Assembly: GCF_036884655.1 (NCBI RefSeq)
Contig: NC_088342.1
Location: 30,197,501 to 30,261,500 of the forward strand
Reading direction: 5' to 3'
Length of the DNA stretch: 64,000 nucleotides
Source: Musa acuminata AAA Group
Taxonomy: Eukaryota > Streptophyta > Magnoliopsida > Zingiberales > Musaceae
Shown: positions 1 through 12,600 of the stretch, in pieces
Numbering within the stretch: the stretch's first letter is position 1
How the letters are laid out: each line of letters begins with the position of its first letter
The notes under the pieces: model-generated
What the model saw: only the letters and a program-made list of their open reading frames with translations
Databases searched by the model: none
What the model was told of the DNA's origin: nothing
Position numbers and translations under genes: made by a program

Positions 1-2570
1 AATCATTAATTATTTATATCATGGAAAAAAAAATAAAGCATACAAGTTTTCTACAGTCAAGGCTCACATTAAATGCAATGCTACAATGGTTTAAAAATCA
101 TAGAACATGTTAAGTGCCCTAAGATCATTGCCTTTATGCTTGCAGCCATTTACCAAAAGTGATTGGATTGTGAGATAAAAGCTAGATGTGTGGCAATTGT
201 AGCAGAGATATTTAACCCAAAGATGCTATCTGGCAAAGCACCAAGATTGCATCACGCAACAATCTTGGTCAACCATTTGTTCTCCTGTAAACAGAGAGCA
301 ATGCTGCAACCCCCACAGCTCCACAATCCAGATGACCATAAGCAACCAGCTTCCATGAAATACTTCATCACAAGCTCACAGCTTACTCCAGATAGGCAAG
401 GATTGTCACATATCCCACGCTTCTCTATAAACTACTAACATAGTTCAGTTTTTAAGATTGGTTAGCTTTCATCTCAGTTGGTTCTTTGCAACCTCATTTC
501 CTGAAACTGCTCATTATAGGTTTTCAGCATAAGTTCACTCACCACTCTCCATGTGAATCTTCTTTCTTTACCTTATATGTAGACTAATACCTTCACAACA
601 TTACCAATCTTTCCGTCATTTTTATCAATTATAATATCACAAATCGATCCTCCAGTGTACAAACAACTAATTCAAAAAAATAAAAGCATCTTCCTATTTC
701 TATAAGTTCACTCTAGTTCACATGATAGGAAAAGTCTTGTTCTATAACTCCTTTAAAGAACGACCATTCTTCACATATTTCAGACAACAATCTTAGTTCC
801 ATAGCCTTCTGTTGTTACTTCAAAATCATCCAACCAATTCATCAGCTAAGAAGATATCAGACCCAAGGATTTAAATACCAGTCAATACTGATTCAATAAC
901 CTATCAGACTTTTATATTGCCTGATGTAATCAAATAAAATAAAAAATCTAAAATAAGCAATATTGTACAAATATCAAGCTATACATTTTGATCATTGGTA
1001 CTTGTTGAACTGATAAATACCTACATATTTGTCTGACCCATATTTCATACCATGATGCAACCCAACTCTTTTTATACTACAATATACTTCAGAAACTGTT
1101 GGTATGTTCCACAACAATTGTCATTAGAGGAAATTGTACAAGTATCATGTTAGGGATTGGACCCACTACCAGATCTTATCTAGCCTGGGAAGAGAGTAAA
1201 TCTCCCACACAAAAAATAAAACTAAAAAAAATGTTATTGGCGATGAATAAAGAATATTGCGCAAAAGATGCTGCAAATATAAATACAAAGCTTATTTATT
1301 AGTAACTAGTGCCTATTCTCTTCTAAGAAAAGGAGTCAAATATGACTACTTTTGGATGTTGATCAAAGTTTATTTTTAAATTGGCCACTGAACCCCATTT
1401 GTTTGAGGAAAGGAATTGGATGGCTCCTTTCTGCACGAGAACAGGAGTCCTGGGACTCCTTTCTCACATCGGACAATGGATTCAGCACTCCTCTGAACGA
1501 GCCGGGTCAGTCTGCTCCACACACAAAATAGTCTAGCTTGATGTGAGATCTTTTTTCTTCTGCAATTGGCCTAAGAAAGACCTTTATTGCTATTGTGTTG
1601 TTGTCTGCTGCTGCCATGATTTATGTGTTGCTGTTGCTCCTCTACAGACCCACAAGCATCAAGAGAGGGAAGAAAGAAAACAGTGGAAAGAGAGAAAAAA
1701 AGAGAAGTTTATAATATTAATATATCAACTAAAAATCAAACTGAATTACTTATTCTTTTCGTACAGTGAGTCCAACAGAATTTGCTTCCTCAGTCACCCC
1801 CACAAAGGGTAAGGTTATCAAGGAAACAGCTGTCTATATTGAATTAAACTTAGATCCTTTAACCTTAGGCTTCCTTCTTAAAGTGCTTATTCATGGTACC
1901 GGTAATTCACTGCTTGCAGGTGTATTCTTATTTTCATGTGCAAGCACCATAAATTAATTAATAAACAAAAGCAAGATATCAAAAGCACAGCATTGCCATC
2001 AAAATGAGCTCAAATCAATCAACATTGATGAACTTTCAAATAATTCACTCAACAACTATGAAAATGACAAATTATATCACATGCTAACATGCAATATTCA
2101 AATCAATATAATCATTTATTATAGATACAGGCAAAACACAACGATGGAAAAGATACAATCCTTCACAAGGGAGTGACACAGCATGTCTTAACTTACCAAA
2201 TCTAGGGGATTTAACTTATGAGTCTGCTAAATTACATAGGATTTTATATGTTTGTTTTTAAGTGTCTTGAGGATTTCAGCAGTTAAGATAGAATTCTGTC
2301 AAGTTAATTTATAAGTTAAGATATTCTGTAATATCATTGTTCTTTTGGAAAAAGATATGTAATCCTATAAAAAGGCATCTCATGTCTGCAAGCAAGGTTC
2401 AACGATTAATTTCTTATTAAGTTTCCATAAGTTGAAGTAAACAGCCCTATCTTATTGTTCCATCCTGGGTCAGGGAGGATCATGAATCTGATTCAATCCA
2501 TGAATAGCAACAAAATTCAGATGTATCAATAAGAAAAGAATGCATAGGGAACAGATCCAAAGAGATTTAC
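1..2570. other. Presumed large intron 2 of the V-ATPase subunit c gene; no other gene seen
   Basis: AT-rich sequence without a convincing coding region on either strand. The short open frames have no recognisable domain. It lies directly downstream, in the minus-strand sense, of a good splice donor (GTAAAT at 2570-2565) of the V-ATPase subunit c gene, so I read it as intron 2. I looked on the minus strand for the expected last exon, which starts with an Ala-Asn-Ala-Gln-Gln type segment and carries the last transmembrane helix, and did not find it. Either the exon lies left of the window or it has been lost. Confidence 0.5.
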
Positions 2571-3028
2571 CTGACACCAGCATCACCGACTATCCCGATT
2601 GCCATGCCAGCAGATAAACCGGCAAGACCACAAGCAAGCCCAGAGGAGAGGTGAGCATACCCATCAAACAGATAATAGGACTTCGCCTTGGGGTTGATCC
2701 CGGTGCTTATGATCACAGCAATGATCAGCCCGTAGATCCCGAGCACTCCGGCCATGACCACAGGCACGATCGACTTCATCACCAGCTCCGGCCGCATCAC
2801 GCCCATGGAGGCCACCCCGACGCCGCTCTTTGCCGTCCCGTACGCCGCTCCCATGCCTGTTAACGGCCGAAGAGAAACCGCATCAGAACACACGACCAGG
2901 ATCTGCGCTACAAGAGATGAAAAGATTCGAGAACGAGGGATCTGGGCATCACAGGAGAAGACGAGGGCGGCCGCGGCGCCGAGGAAGCCAAAGAAGGGGG
3001 CGGTTTCGTCGCCGCTGAAGGTAGACAT
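2571..3028 (-). CDS. VHA-c: V-type proton ATPase 16 kDa proteolipid subunit c, exons 1 and 2 (partial gene)
   Basis: Subunit c forms the membrane rotor ring of the vacuolar H+-ATPase (Vo sector) and carries protons across tonoplast and endomembranes. Exon 1 is 3028-2953 (starts [20 protein letters not shown]) and exon 2 is 2856-2571 (starts [12 protein letters not shown] after completing a split Cys codon; ends GIVGDAGVR). The 96-bp intron at 2952-2857 has GT..AG borders and happens to lack an in-frame stop, so a single frame can be read through both exons; that read-through inserts about 32 non-homologous residues and is not the protein. The two exons give about 120 residues, matching three of the four helices of the roughly 165-residue family. 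The last helix, with the proton-binding Glu, must come from a third exon that is not in the window. Exon sequence is highly conserved with no frameshift. Confidence 0.93.
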
Positions 3029-3152
3029 CGTGCCCCGGAGATCGAAGAAGCCCCAAGAGATCCTACGAAACCCTAAGCTTCAGATCTCGATTCCTTCGTC
3101 GACTTCGTTTTATTGGTGTCAATGGAGGAGGAAGGAAGCCGACGACGAATGG

Positions 3153-3158
3153 TTTATA
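3153..3158 (-). promoter_or_regulatory. Candidate TATA box of the V-ATPase subunit c gene
   Basis: On the minus strand the sequence reads CTATAAACC about 125 bp upstream of the ATG at 3028. This would place the transcription start near 3125 and give a leader of about 95 nt. Position and sequence fit a plant TATA box; no transcript evidence is available here. Confidence 0.45.
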
Positions 3159-3159
3159 G

Positions 3160-4404
3160 TGATCGCCAAGGTTCCGGAAAAGCCCTTTGATCTCATCAAA
3201 CTTACGGTGTCTAACAAGGATTTAAAGATACATGTGGGTGTAATTGTCATTTTACATAAATAAACAATGACACCTCTTTTTTTTTTTTGGTCGCCTTATT
3301 GCCTTCGAATTCATATCTAATGTCTACTAGTTATAATAATAACGATAATATTAATTGTTATGCACCTTTATATCAATATCGACCCTCCTTAGTCCTATCT
3401 CGAAAGGGTAAGGTCATTCAAATGGACTAAAGAGTGAGGTCAGATCGGGGGTTGGCTCTAAGGTGAAGTTGAGTTGTCGATCTACGTCGAGATCTTTCAC
3501 AACAGGTTAGCATCCGAAGGGTTCTCGACTCGATCTCTCCTATACTTAAGTTAACAAATGAAAATATGTGAAAAGTTGATCTTCTCTTTCAAAATAGAGA
3601 ATTAGCATTTATACCTATAGGGATGGCGTGGGAGAACGATAGTTGATAATGGCCATCAGTACCTCATGCGGAGTGGTCATTTGGGTAGCCAATCCATACA
3701 TCTCCTGGGATAATGTGGGTAGACTTGTTTGGATTCCTATGGTACGACATCAACTTGGCATCGACTTGTACAGTCCCATGTAATGTAGAGCTGACCAGAG
3801 GAACGTCGTTTATCAAGTTAGCTTCCTTCCATGTTGGTCAGACGTCGAGTCATGTTTCATGTAGATTGCAAATCGGCAACCCAGGTTGGTGTTGGAATAT
3901 TCTTTATCAATAATAATAATAACAAGTCATAATTTTGTCATCAAAATATTCCAATAAAATTTGTACTGTTATGTTTCAACTGTGATGTGTTTGCTGTAGT
4001 GAGATAAAAGTAATATATCCATGCCAATCTATTTATTTTTAGCTGCCTTATTACAAATTAGTTGCGAAGTAAATATTTGATTTTTTAACATTATCTATCA
4101 ACTATATGCATCAATTTGTTAAATGATAAAAAAAATGTATTTTACGGCATTATTGGGTTTTTTCACAATTCAAACATTAAAATTATTTTTTTAAAATAAT
4201 TATTCATTAATAAAAACTAAGATTGAATCGATCTACAAAAGGACGTGTTATGGTCACAACACAAAATATGAGCTATCTATGACATCAATTTGAACAAAAA
4301 AGAAGAAAAATCATACAAAGCTCCATTAAAATCAATTTTCCAACCATTTATGAGCTATATATATGGCCAAACTATTTCAATACATATTATACAATCGTTT
4401 TTTA
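3160..4404. other. Intergenic region between the V-ATPase gene and the gypsy element
   Basis: AT-rich non-coding sequence that includes the upstream region of the V-ATPase gene. No open frame here has recognisable homology. It ends at the left edge of the gypsy 5' LTR; 18,126 onward is the other flank of that insertion. Confidence 0.5.
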
Positions 4405-4955
4405 TGATGATAGTAATTATGATAAGACTCGGCTGACGTCAGATGACGCCTCACGCCTTGATCGACGCGACAGCACCTGGTCAAACGGACCAGAACGCCG
4501 GCCGAGGTGCATTAATGCCTGCTTAGGCTCGGTTCTTCACGCCATGCCAACACCAGTGTCAGACGTTACTAGCCTGCCCCCTACAAGCGAGCACATCAGG
4601 AAACAATAAGCTTCCCTATAAATACCCTCGCATTCTGAACGGGAAAGGAGAGGGAAGCATACACACAAAAAAGACTTCTTCATCTAAAACCCCCTTCATA
4701 TCATCTGACTTGATCATCGGAGGGGTCGGCCCGAGCACCCCGGCCCGACCTTTGTGTAGGTGCGAAGCCGAAGGTCCCCGCGGGACGCGCAGGCGAGGAG
4801 CTCTTGCTCGGAGGAAGAGGCCACCCCGTCCCGATCGGACCACCGCACCCGACCACCTCAACGGGCTCGAGGAACACCCCGAGGTGATCCTCGTCGTCCA
4901 AACCCGAGCCGAGCCGCATCGGTCCCGAGGCCACAGCTTAAGGTTGTTTCTCACA
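4405..4955 (+). repeat. 5' LTR of the gypsy element
   Basis: Direct repeat partner of 17588-18125. It contains a TATA box (TATAAATA at 4617-4624). Relative to the 3' LTR it lacks 3 bp close to its start and has scattered substitutions, so the insertion is not very recent. Confidence 0.85.
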
Positions 4956-4984
4956 ATAGATTGGCACTAGAAGGAGGGCCCGGA

Positions 4985-7621
4985 ATGTCGGGTGATCACC
5001 CAAGCGGCTCAGATGAGCCCACAACTGAGAGGTCGCACCCGACTGAAGCCTCGGGGGAACATCCCCCGCACGGAGACCATCGTGACGAACACCTCGCCAC
5101 GACCTCAGAACGATATTGGCGAATATTCAACGACCCGGGCTTGTCGTCGCCCGACGGCACCCCAACTGACTCAACGCCCGTGTCATCTGAGGCCTTTCAG
5201 GACCTCGCCCATCTAGTCCGAGCTCTGATGGGTATGGTGCAAACCATTATCCCGCTCGTTTCTCATCCGACGCACCCGCCTGCGATCGAACCACTGCGAC
5301 GACGCAAGGCGCCCGTTCAGGCCCACACGACACTTCCGGAGCCCCCCGCTTTGCCTCGGGTCCGACCGGCCCCACTCGGGGATCCAGTGAAGGCAAACCC
5401 GAGCGGTCGTCCAAAACCCGAGGCATTCTCTTCGGATTCTATGGACTCCCTGTGAGCCCAGTTGCGCTTCGTCAGCCAGCGACTTGACGAGGTGCAGAAA
5501 GAGGTTCGTAGGTCCAAGGGAGAGCTCGGGGAGGACGCACACCAAGGTGCTAGTCATAGGTGCCCAGCAAGCCAATCACGTGAGTGATGGCACGTCTGAC
5601 TTGATACAGAATCTTTTTGCTTATTATATTTTGGCGTATATCACTTTATAACTATTGCATAAATGCATATATATTGTGATGTCCTTGGATTTGTGCAATG
5701 GGAATCGGATCGTGATGAGATCACGATAATGAGATCGATTCACCTTTAAACACATATCCTAAATAATCCCGGTCATAGGTTACTCGAGAGGGACATCGTG
5801 ATAACCGGATAGACTGGTGTGCTGTATACCCGTCCATATGATGGATGCAGCTGGTCTCATAGCTGCTCGTGTAGGGACACTAGGGATACAGTACAGGTGC
5901 TCATTGGAGAATGAGTTCACTGATTGATCCGCTTACGGAATGCTGGATGGTTGATGATGCCTTATTGTCAGACAACGATTCCGTAGTCCTAGTGGTGTAT
6001 CTGGTTCTTAGACTTGAGACACCAAGGATGTCCTGTATGAGTGCTCCACTCTTTGATACCAGACTTATAGGTTTGGTTGTTCCCAGATCTAATACAGCTG
6101 GTCATTGGGAGTGGTAGTCGACCTTACGAGGGCTATTGAGTGTCGATAGAGGATCATCCACTCTCGGCATCATGAGAGGAATATCCTATGTGTTCTTGCT
6201 CAGACAAATCCCTGGCCAGGGTCATTCGGGTTGAGAGAGAAAGAGTTCTCCGGGAGAATCCGATTAGAGCGAGACTCGAGAAGAAACCGTGTGGGTCTGA
6301 CAGCACCATGCTCGATATACGGTCTCTGGGATATTGGATGGATGAGGGACTATAGGTACATGGTAACTGAGGACAGATAGGTCCAATGGATTGGATTCCC
6401 CTGTATCGTCTGGGGACTACGGCGTAGTGGCCTAGTACTTCCGTAGTCGATGAGTCGAGTGAATTATTACAGAGATAATAATTCACTCAGTCAGAAGGAG
6501 TTCTGACAGGTATGACTCACGGCCAGCTCGATATTGGGCCTAGAGGGTCACACACATATGGTAGGCATTGCGATGAGTAGAGGTTCGGATATGAGATATC
6601 CGACGGAGCCCTGTCTTATTGGATGCAGATCCAATACCCACTAGGGAAAGGACCCATTAGGGTTTTGACACGGGATCTCTATAAATAGGAGGGATTCACA
6701 GCCTCATAGGCTAGAGTCTTTGCTTGCCCTTCCTATTCTCCTCTCCCTCTCCACCTCAGAGTAGGCCTGGAGTTTTGAGGAGCGTCGTCGCAACCCTGCT
6801 GTGTGGATCACCGCTAGAGAGGAGGACGCTTGACCTCCTTCACCCTCTCCTAAGGATCTGCAAGGAAACAGGGATATACGATCTCCCTAGGTAACACAAT
6901 CTCTATACGCAGTTTTGTGTTTTGCGGATTTTTGCGCACCAATCTTCGCACGACGATGAACATCCTTTTGGGAATCGGGGATTTTTGTTTTCTTGTTCTT
7001 CCGCTGCGCATATGATGTCGCCCCCCCAATGATTTCCCAACACAAGGGTCTCCGTTCGCGCCCGAGATACGAGATCAAACAGTCCCCTCGGACTTTCAGC
7101 TCCCATCTCTGGACGCTTACGATGGCTCCACCGACCCAGCGGACCATGTAGCTATTTTTCGCGCCCAGATGGGGCTATACGGAACCTCTGATGCTCTAAT
7201 GTGCAGAGCGTTTCCCACCACTCTGAGAGGGCCAGTCCACGCGTGGTATGGCGACTTGAAGACTGGAACGATCGCTTCCTTCGTCCAGCTCGTCAAGTAC
7301 TTCGAGCTCCACTTCGTGGCCTATGCACGGCCGAAACTGTCTGTGGCACTGCTCATCAGACTCAAACAAAGGGAAGACGAGCCCCTCTCACATTTTGTGG
7401 ATCGCTTTGCCACATAAATTCGGGGTTTTCTGGACACTCACCCCTCTCTGTTGGTGCAGGCATTTATGATAGGCCTGCGACCTTCTAGATTCCTCTGGTC
7501 CCTCGCGGAGCGACCTCCCACCACGGTGCCAGAGATGCTCCAGCGGGCTAACCGGTACATCGCGGCGGAGGCCTGGGCGGCCGTGAGGAGAAGGGATGAC
7601 TTCTGGCAGCGGGCTCCATAG
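4985..7621 (+). pseudogene. gag: Decayed gypsy gag, split by a solo LTR
   Basis: Part 1 runs from the ATG at 4985 to 5547. It has a hydrophilic Pro/Ser/Arg-rich N-terminus, an in-frame TGA at 5453-5455, and then continues in the same frame (AQLRFVSQRLDEVQKEVRRS). Part 2 runs from 7048 (7043-7047 is the duplicated target site) and joins part 1 in frame. It carries the Retrotrans_gag core with [31 protein letters not shown] and [20 protein letters not shown] at 7415-7417 and a TAG at 7619-7621 interrupt it. Two of these stops are single C-to-T changes from CGA and CAA codons, as expected from methylated-cytosine decay. No zinc knuckle or protease follows. The 1,495-bp insertion lies exactly between the two parts. 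Confidence 0.85.
5548..7042 (+). mobile_element. Solo LTR of a Tork/Angela-like copia element
   Basis: Starts TGCTAGTCATAGG and ends CCCAACA (TG..CA). It is flanked by an exact 5-bp duplication CAAGG (5543-5547 and 7043-7047). It has a TATA box (TATAAATA, 6680-6687) and no internal domain. Its sequence is that of the LTRs of the copia element at 8136-16703, in the opposite orientation. This is the product expected from LTR-LTR recombination that removed the body of a full element. Confidence 0.93.
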
Positions 7622-7774
7622 AAGAAGTCAAGCACCCGCGGTGGCTATCCGATGTAGTCCTCGTAAAAGGAATATAGGCTCTGCCTTAGTCTCTTCCGAA
7701 CGAAGGCTCAGTATCTACCTGACTGCCTCCCGGTTCGCGGTTAGGTCCGACCTAACCCCCTTCGGTATCTACAC

Positions 7775-8135
7775 GGCTCGGCCATAGACTGCCCGAGTCC
7801 ACCTCAGGGCGGCCTTCCCACCTGAGCCGTATCCCTCGGCCGAAGACTGCCGAGTCCACCTCAGCGCGGCCTGCTCGCCTGAGCCATGTCCCTTGGCCGA
7901 AGACTGCCGAGTCCACCTCAGCGCAGCCTCCCCGCCTGAGCCGTGTCCCTCGGTCGTAGACTGCCCGAGTCTACCTCAGCGCAGCCTCCCCGCTTAAGCT
8001 GTGTCCCTCGGCCGTAGTCTACCCGAGTCTACCTCAGCGCGGCCTCCCTGCCTGAGCCGTGTCCCTCGGCCATAGACTGCCCGAGTCCACCTCAGCGCAG
8101 CCTCCCCGCCTGAGTCGTATCCCTCGACCTGAGCC
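7775..8135 (+). repeat. GC-rich tandem repeat tract of the gypsy element (left part, about 57-58 bp period)
   Basis: A unit built around CCTGAGCCGTGTCCCTCGG recurs near 7821, 7878, 7935, 7993, 8051 and 8109. The tract is cut at 8135/8136 by the copia insertion and resumes at 16704. It is non-coding; the open frames across it are a by-product of GC-richness. Between gag and this tract (7622-7774) there is about 150 bp of unassigned gypsy interior. Confidence 0.9.
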
Positions 8136-9631
8136 TGTTGGGAAATCTTGGGGGCGACATCACATGCGCAGCGGAAGAACAAGAAAAACAAAATCCCCGA
8201 TTCCCAAAAAGATGTTCGTCGTCGTGCGAAGATTGGTACGCAAAATCCGCGAGACTTAAAATTGCGTATAGAGTAGATTGTGTTACTTAGGGAGATCGTA
8301 TATCCCTATTTTCTTGCAGATCCTTAGGAGAGGGTGAAGGAGGTCAAGCGTCCTCCTCTCTAGCGGTGATCCACACAGCAAGGTTGCGACGACGCTCCTC
8401 AAAACTTCAGGCCTGCTCTGAGGTGGAGAGGGAGAGGAGAATAGGAAAGGCAAGCAAAAGCTCTCTAGCCTATGGGGCTCTGAATCCCTCCTATTTATAG
8501 AGGTCCCCTGTCAAACCCTAATGGGTCCTCCCCTAGTGGATATTGGATCTGCAACCAATAAGACAAGGGCTTTGTTGGATATCTCATATCCGAACCTCTA
8601 CTCATCGCAATGCCTACCATATGTGTGTGACCCTCTAGGCCCAATATCGAGCTGGCCATGAGTCATACCTGTCAGAACTCCTTCTAACTCAATGAATTAT
8701 TATCTCTGTAATAATTCACTCGACTCATCGACTACGGACGTACTAGGCCACTAGGCCGTAGTCCCTAGACGATACAGGGGAATCCAATCCATTGGACCTG
8801 TTTGTCCTCAGTTACCGTGTACCTATAGTCCCTCATCCATCTAATATCCCAGAGACCGTATATCGAGCATGGTGTTGTCAGACTCATACGGTTTCTACTC
8901 GAGTCTCGCTCTAATCGGATTCTCCCGGAGAACTCTTTCTCTCTCAACCCGAATGACCCTGGCCAGGGATTTGTCTGAGCAAGAACACATGGAATATTCC
9001 TCTCATGACGCCGAGAGTGGATGATCCTCTATCGACACTCAATAGCCCTCGTAAGGTCGACTACCACTCCCAATGACCAGTTGTACTAGATCTGGGACAG
9101 CCAAACCTATAAGTCTGGTATCAAAGAGTGGAGCACTCATACAGGACATCCTTGGTGTCTCAAGTCTAAGGACCAGATACACCACTAGGACTACGGAATC
9201 GCTGTCTAACAATAAGGCATCATCAACCATCCAGCATTCCGTAAGCGAATCAATTAGTGAACTTATTCTCCAATGAGTACCTGTACTATATCCCTAGTGT
9301 CCCTACACGAGCAGCTATGAGACCAGCTGCATCCATCATATGGACGGGTATACAGCACACCAGTCTGTCCGGTTATCACGATGTCCCTCTCGAGTAACCT
9401 ATGACCGGGATTATTTAGGATATGTGTTTAAAGGTGAATCGATCTCATTATCGTGATCTCATCACGATCTGATTCCCATTGCACAAATCCAAGGACATCA
9501 CAATATATGTATGCATTTATGCAATAGTTATAAAGTGATATACGCCAAAATATAATAAGCAAAAAGATTCTGTATCAAGTCACACGTGCCATCACTCACG
9601 TGATTGGCTTGCTGGGCACCTATGATTAGCA
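8136..9631 (-). repeat. 3' LTR of the copia element (left copy)
   Basis: 1,496 bp. On the minus strand it reads TGCTAATCATAGG ... CCCAACA. The minus-strand TATA box is at 8492-8499. It is the longer, more complete LTR of the pair and nearly collinear with the solo LTR at 5548-7042. Confidence 0.93.
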
Positions 9632-9646
9632 ATCTCCCACTTGACC
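9632..9646 (-). other. Polypurine tract of the copia element
   Basis: The minus strand reads GTCAAGTGGGAGAT directly before the 3' LTR. This is the usual position of the plus-strand primer for reverse transcription in copia elements. Confidence 0.75.
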
Positions 9647-12600
9647 TAAAGCCAATCACCTATGTGTCTGATCCCCATCAGACCCCTGTGACGCTCAAAG
9701 ACAATCTGAGACAACGGTTTTGTTAGTGGATCTGCAATGTTATCTTCGGATGGTACTCTTTCCACTGCTACATCTCCTCGGGTTACGATCTCTCTGATAG
9801 GTGGAACCTCCTTAGAACATGCTTAGATTTCTGATGAGACCTAGGTTCCTTTGCTTGAGCAATCGCCCCATTGTTGTCGCAATATAGGGAGATGGGCTCC
9901 TCGCTACCCGGCACGACTCTCAAATCTGTGATGAACTTCTTCACCCAGACTCCCTCCTTTGTTGCATCTGATGCAACAATGTACTCCGCCTCTATGGTCG
10001 AGTCAGCAGTGGTATCTTGCTTGGAACTCTTCCAGCACACTTCTCCTTCATTCAAGGTGTACACATACCCTGAATTTGACTTGCTATCATCGACATCAGA
10101 CTGAAAACTTGAGTCAATGTAGCCTTTAACCTTAAGGCTATTACCTCCATATACTAGTAAAAAATCCTTAGTCCTTCTCAAGTACTTAAGGATACACTTT
10201 ACTGCTTTCCAGTGCTCCAAGCCTGGATCCGCATGATACCTGCTCGTGACACTCAGAGCATGAGCTATATCAGGCCTAGTACATAGCATGACATACATAC
10301 TAGACCCTATTGCTAAGGCATAAGGAATCATATTCATGTTCGCCCTTTGTTCTGGAGTCTTTGAGGACATACTCGTAGAAAGCGATATCCCATGTCTCAT
10401 CGGTATGAGACCTCTCTTGGAATTTTCCATGCCAAACCTTTTGACAATAGTTTCTATGTACCTGGATTGGGACAAGCCAAGCATCCTCTTGGATCTATCT
10501 CTATAGATTCTAATCCCCAAGATATAGGATGCTTCCCCTAAGTCCTTCATGGAGAAGTGTCTAGATAACCAAGCCTTTACTGTGGATAGCATTCCTATGT
10601 CGTTCCCAATGATGAGGATGTCATCCACATATAACACCAAAAAGGTGATAGCGCTCTCACTTACCTTCCTGTACACACAAGGCTAATCTTCGTTTTTAAC
10701 GAAGTCATAAGATCTGATTGCCTCATCAAATCTTATGTTCCAACTTCAGGAAGCTTGCTTTAGTCCATAAATGGATCTAAGCAACCTACACACCTTATCT
10801 GGGCAGTTCTTGGACACGAATCCCTCAGGTTGCATCATATACACCTCCTCCTCAAGGTTCCCATTGAAGAATGCGGTTTTCACATCCATCTGCCAGATCT
10901 CATAATCATAGTGTGCTGCAATAGCCAATAGAATTCTGATGGATTTTAGCATTGCTACGGGTGAGAAGGTTTCGTCGTAGTCAACACCTTGCTTTTGACG
11001 ATACCCCTTAGCCACTAGCCTTGCATTATAGGTCTCTACCTTTCCATATTCTCCGATCTTTTTCTTAAAGATCCACTTGCAATCGATGCGTACAATACCT
11101 TCGGGCGCATCAACTAGGTTCCAAACCTTATTGGAGTACATAGAATCCATCTCAGAATTCATGGCTTCTTGCCACTTCCCGGAGTCTATACTCATAATAG
11201 CCTCCTCGTAGGTCTGAGGATCAATATCCTCAACATCCTCTCCTCTAATATGTCCCACATATCTCTCATGAGGATGGGATACTCTATCTGACCTGCGTAA
11301 AATTGAAAATTGTGTATTAGGTACCTAAACAAACTCGGGTTGTAGAGTGGTGCTTGAGCTTGGTTCTCCAACCTCGCTCAAGTCTATCATTCTCCCACTG
11401 TCTCCGCCAAGAATGTGTTTCTTCTCAAGGAACACTGCTCTCTTAGCTACAAAGACCTTTTGGTCCTCGAGATGATAGAAATAATACCCACATGTTTCCT
11501 TGGGGTATCCCACAAATTTACATCGCTCTGTCCTTGATTCTAACTTATCGGAGTTATGTCTTTTAACGTGGGCAGGGCAGCCCCAAATCTTAACAACCTT
11601 AAGATCAGACTTCTTCCCTTTCCATATCTCATATGGTGTAGATACTACCGACTTAGTTGGAACTCTGTTCAGAAGGTAAGTTGCGATCTCTAGGGCATAT
11701 CCCTAGAATAAGATGGGCAGGTCAGCGAAACTCATCATGGACCATACCATATCTAATAGAGTACGATTCCTCCTTCTAGAGACACCATTGAGCTGAGGTG
11801 TATAAGGAGATGTCCATTAGGATAATATCCCATGGTCCTTGAGGAATTGAGTAAACTCTGTACTTAAGTACTCACCTCCTCGATCTGATCGAAGAGTTTT
11901 GATACTCTTTCCAATCTGGTTCTCCACCTCATTCTTATACTATCTAAATTTCTCAAAGGCCTCGGACTTGTACTTCATTAAGTACACATATCCATACCTT
12001 AAGAAATCATCAGTAAATGTAATGAAGTAGGAGTAACCTCCAATGGCATGAGTTGACATGGGTCCACATACATCACTATGTATGAGTTCCAACAGCTCAG
12101 TGGCTCTCTCTCCAATTCCACTAAATGGAGAGTTGGTCAGTTTTCCACGAATGCAAGACTCACAAGTTGCATATGACACATAGCCGAATGAATCTAGATA
12201 TCCATCATTTAGCAACTTTTGAATCCTTCTTTCATGGATGTGACCTAGCCTACAATACCACAGGTATGCACTATTCAACTCATCTCGTTTCCTTTTGGAC
12301 ACATTTACATTCATGATATATGGAGTGGTGTCTAACATAAATAAACCATTATGCAATGTTCCTTTCGTGATGATCTTATCATCTAATAATATCGAACAAC
12401 CATTGTTCTAAAAAACAAAATTATATCCACTAACTATTAAACATGAAATGGAGATAATGTTTTTGATAATAGAAGGAACAAAATAACATGCATCTAATGC
12501 AATAAAAGCTCCACTAGGCAGATGTAGGGCAACCTCGCCAACAGCTACTACAGCAACTTTTGCTCCATTACCCATCTTGAGGTCCATCTCGCCTCTCACT

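Noticed and set aside
1743..1957. Possible last exon of the V-ATPase gene in 1-2,500
   Set aside because: No minus-strand segment encodes the expected final helix.
2754..3263. Plus-strand open frames over the V-ATPase exons
   Set aside because: They are antisense shadows of a highly conserved minus-strand gene and match no family.
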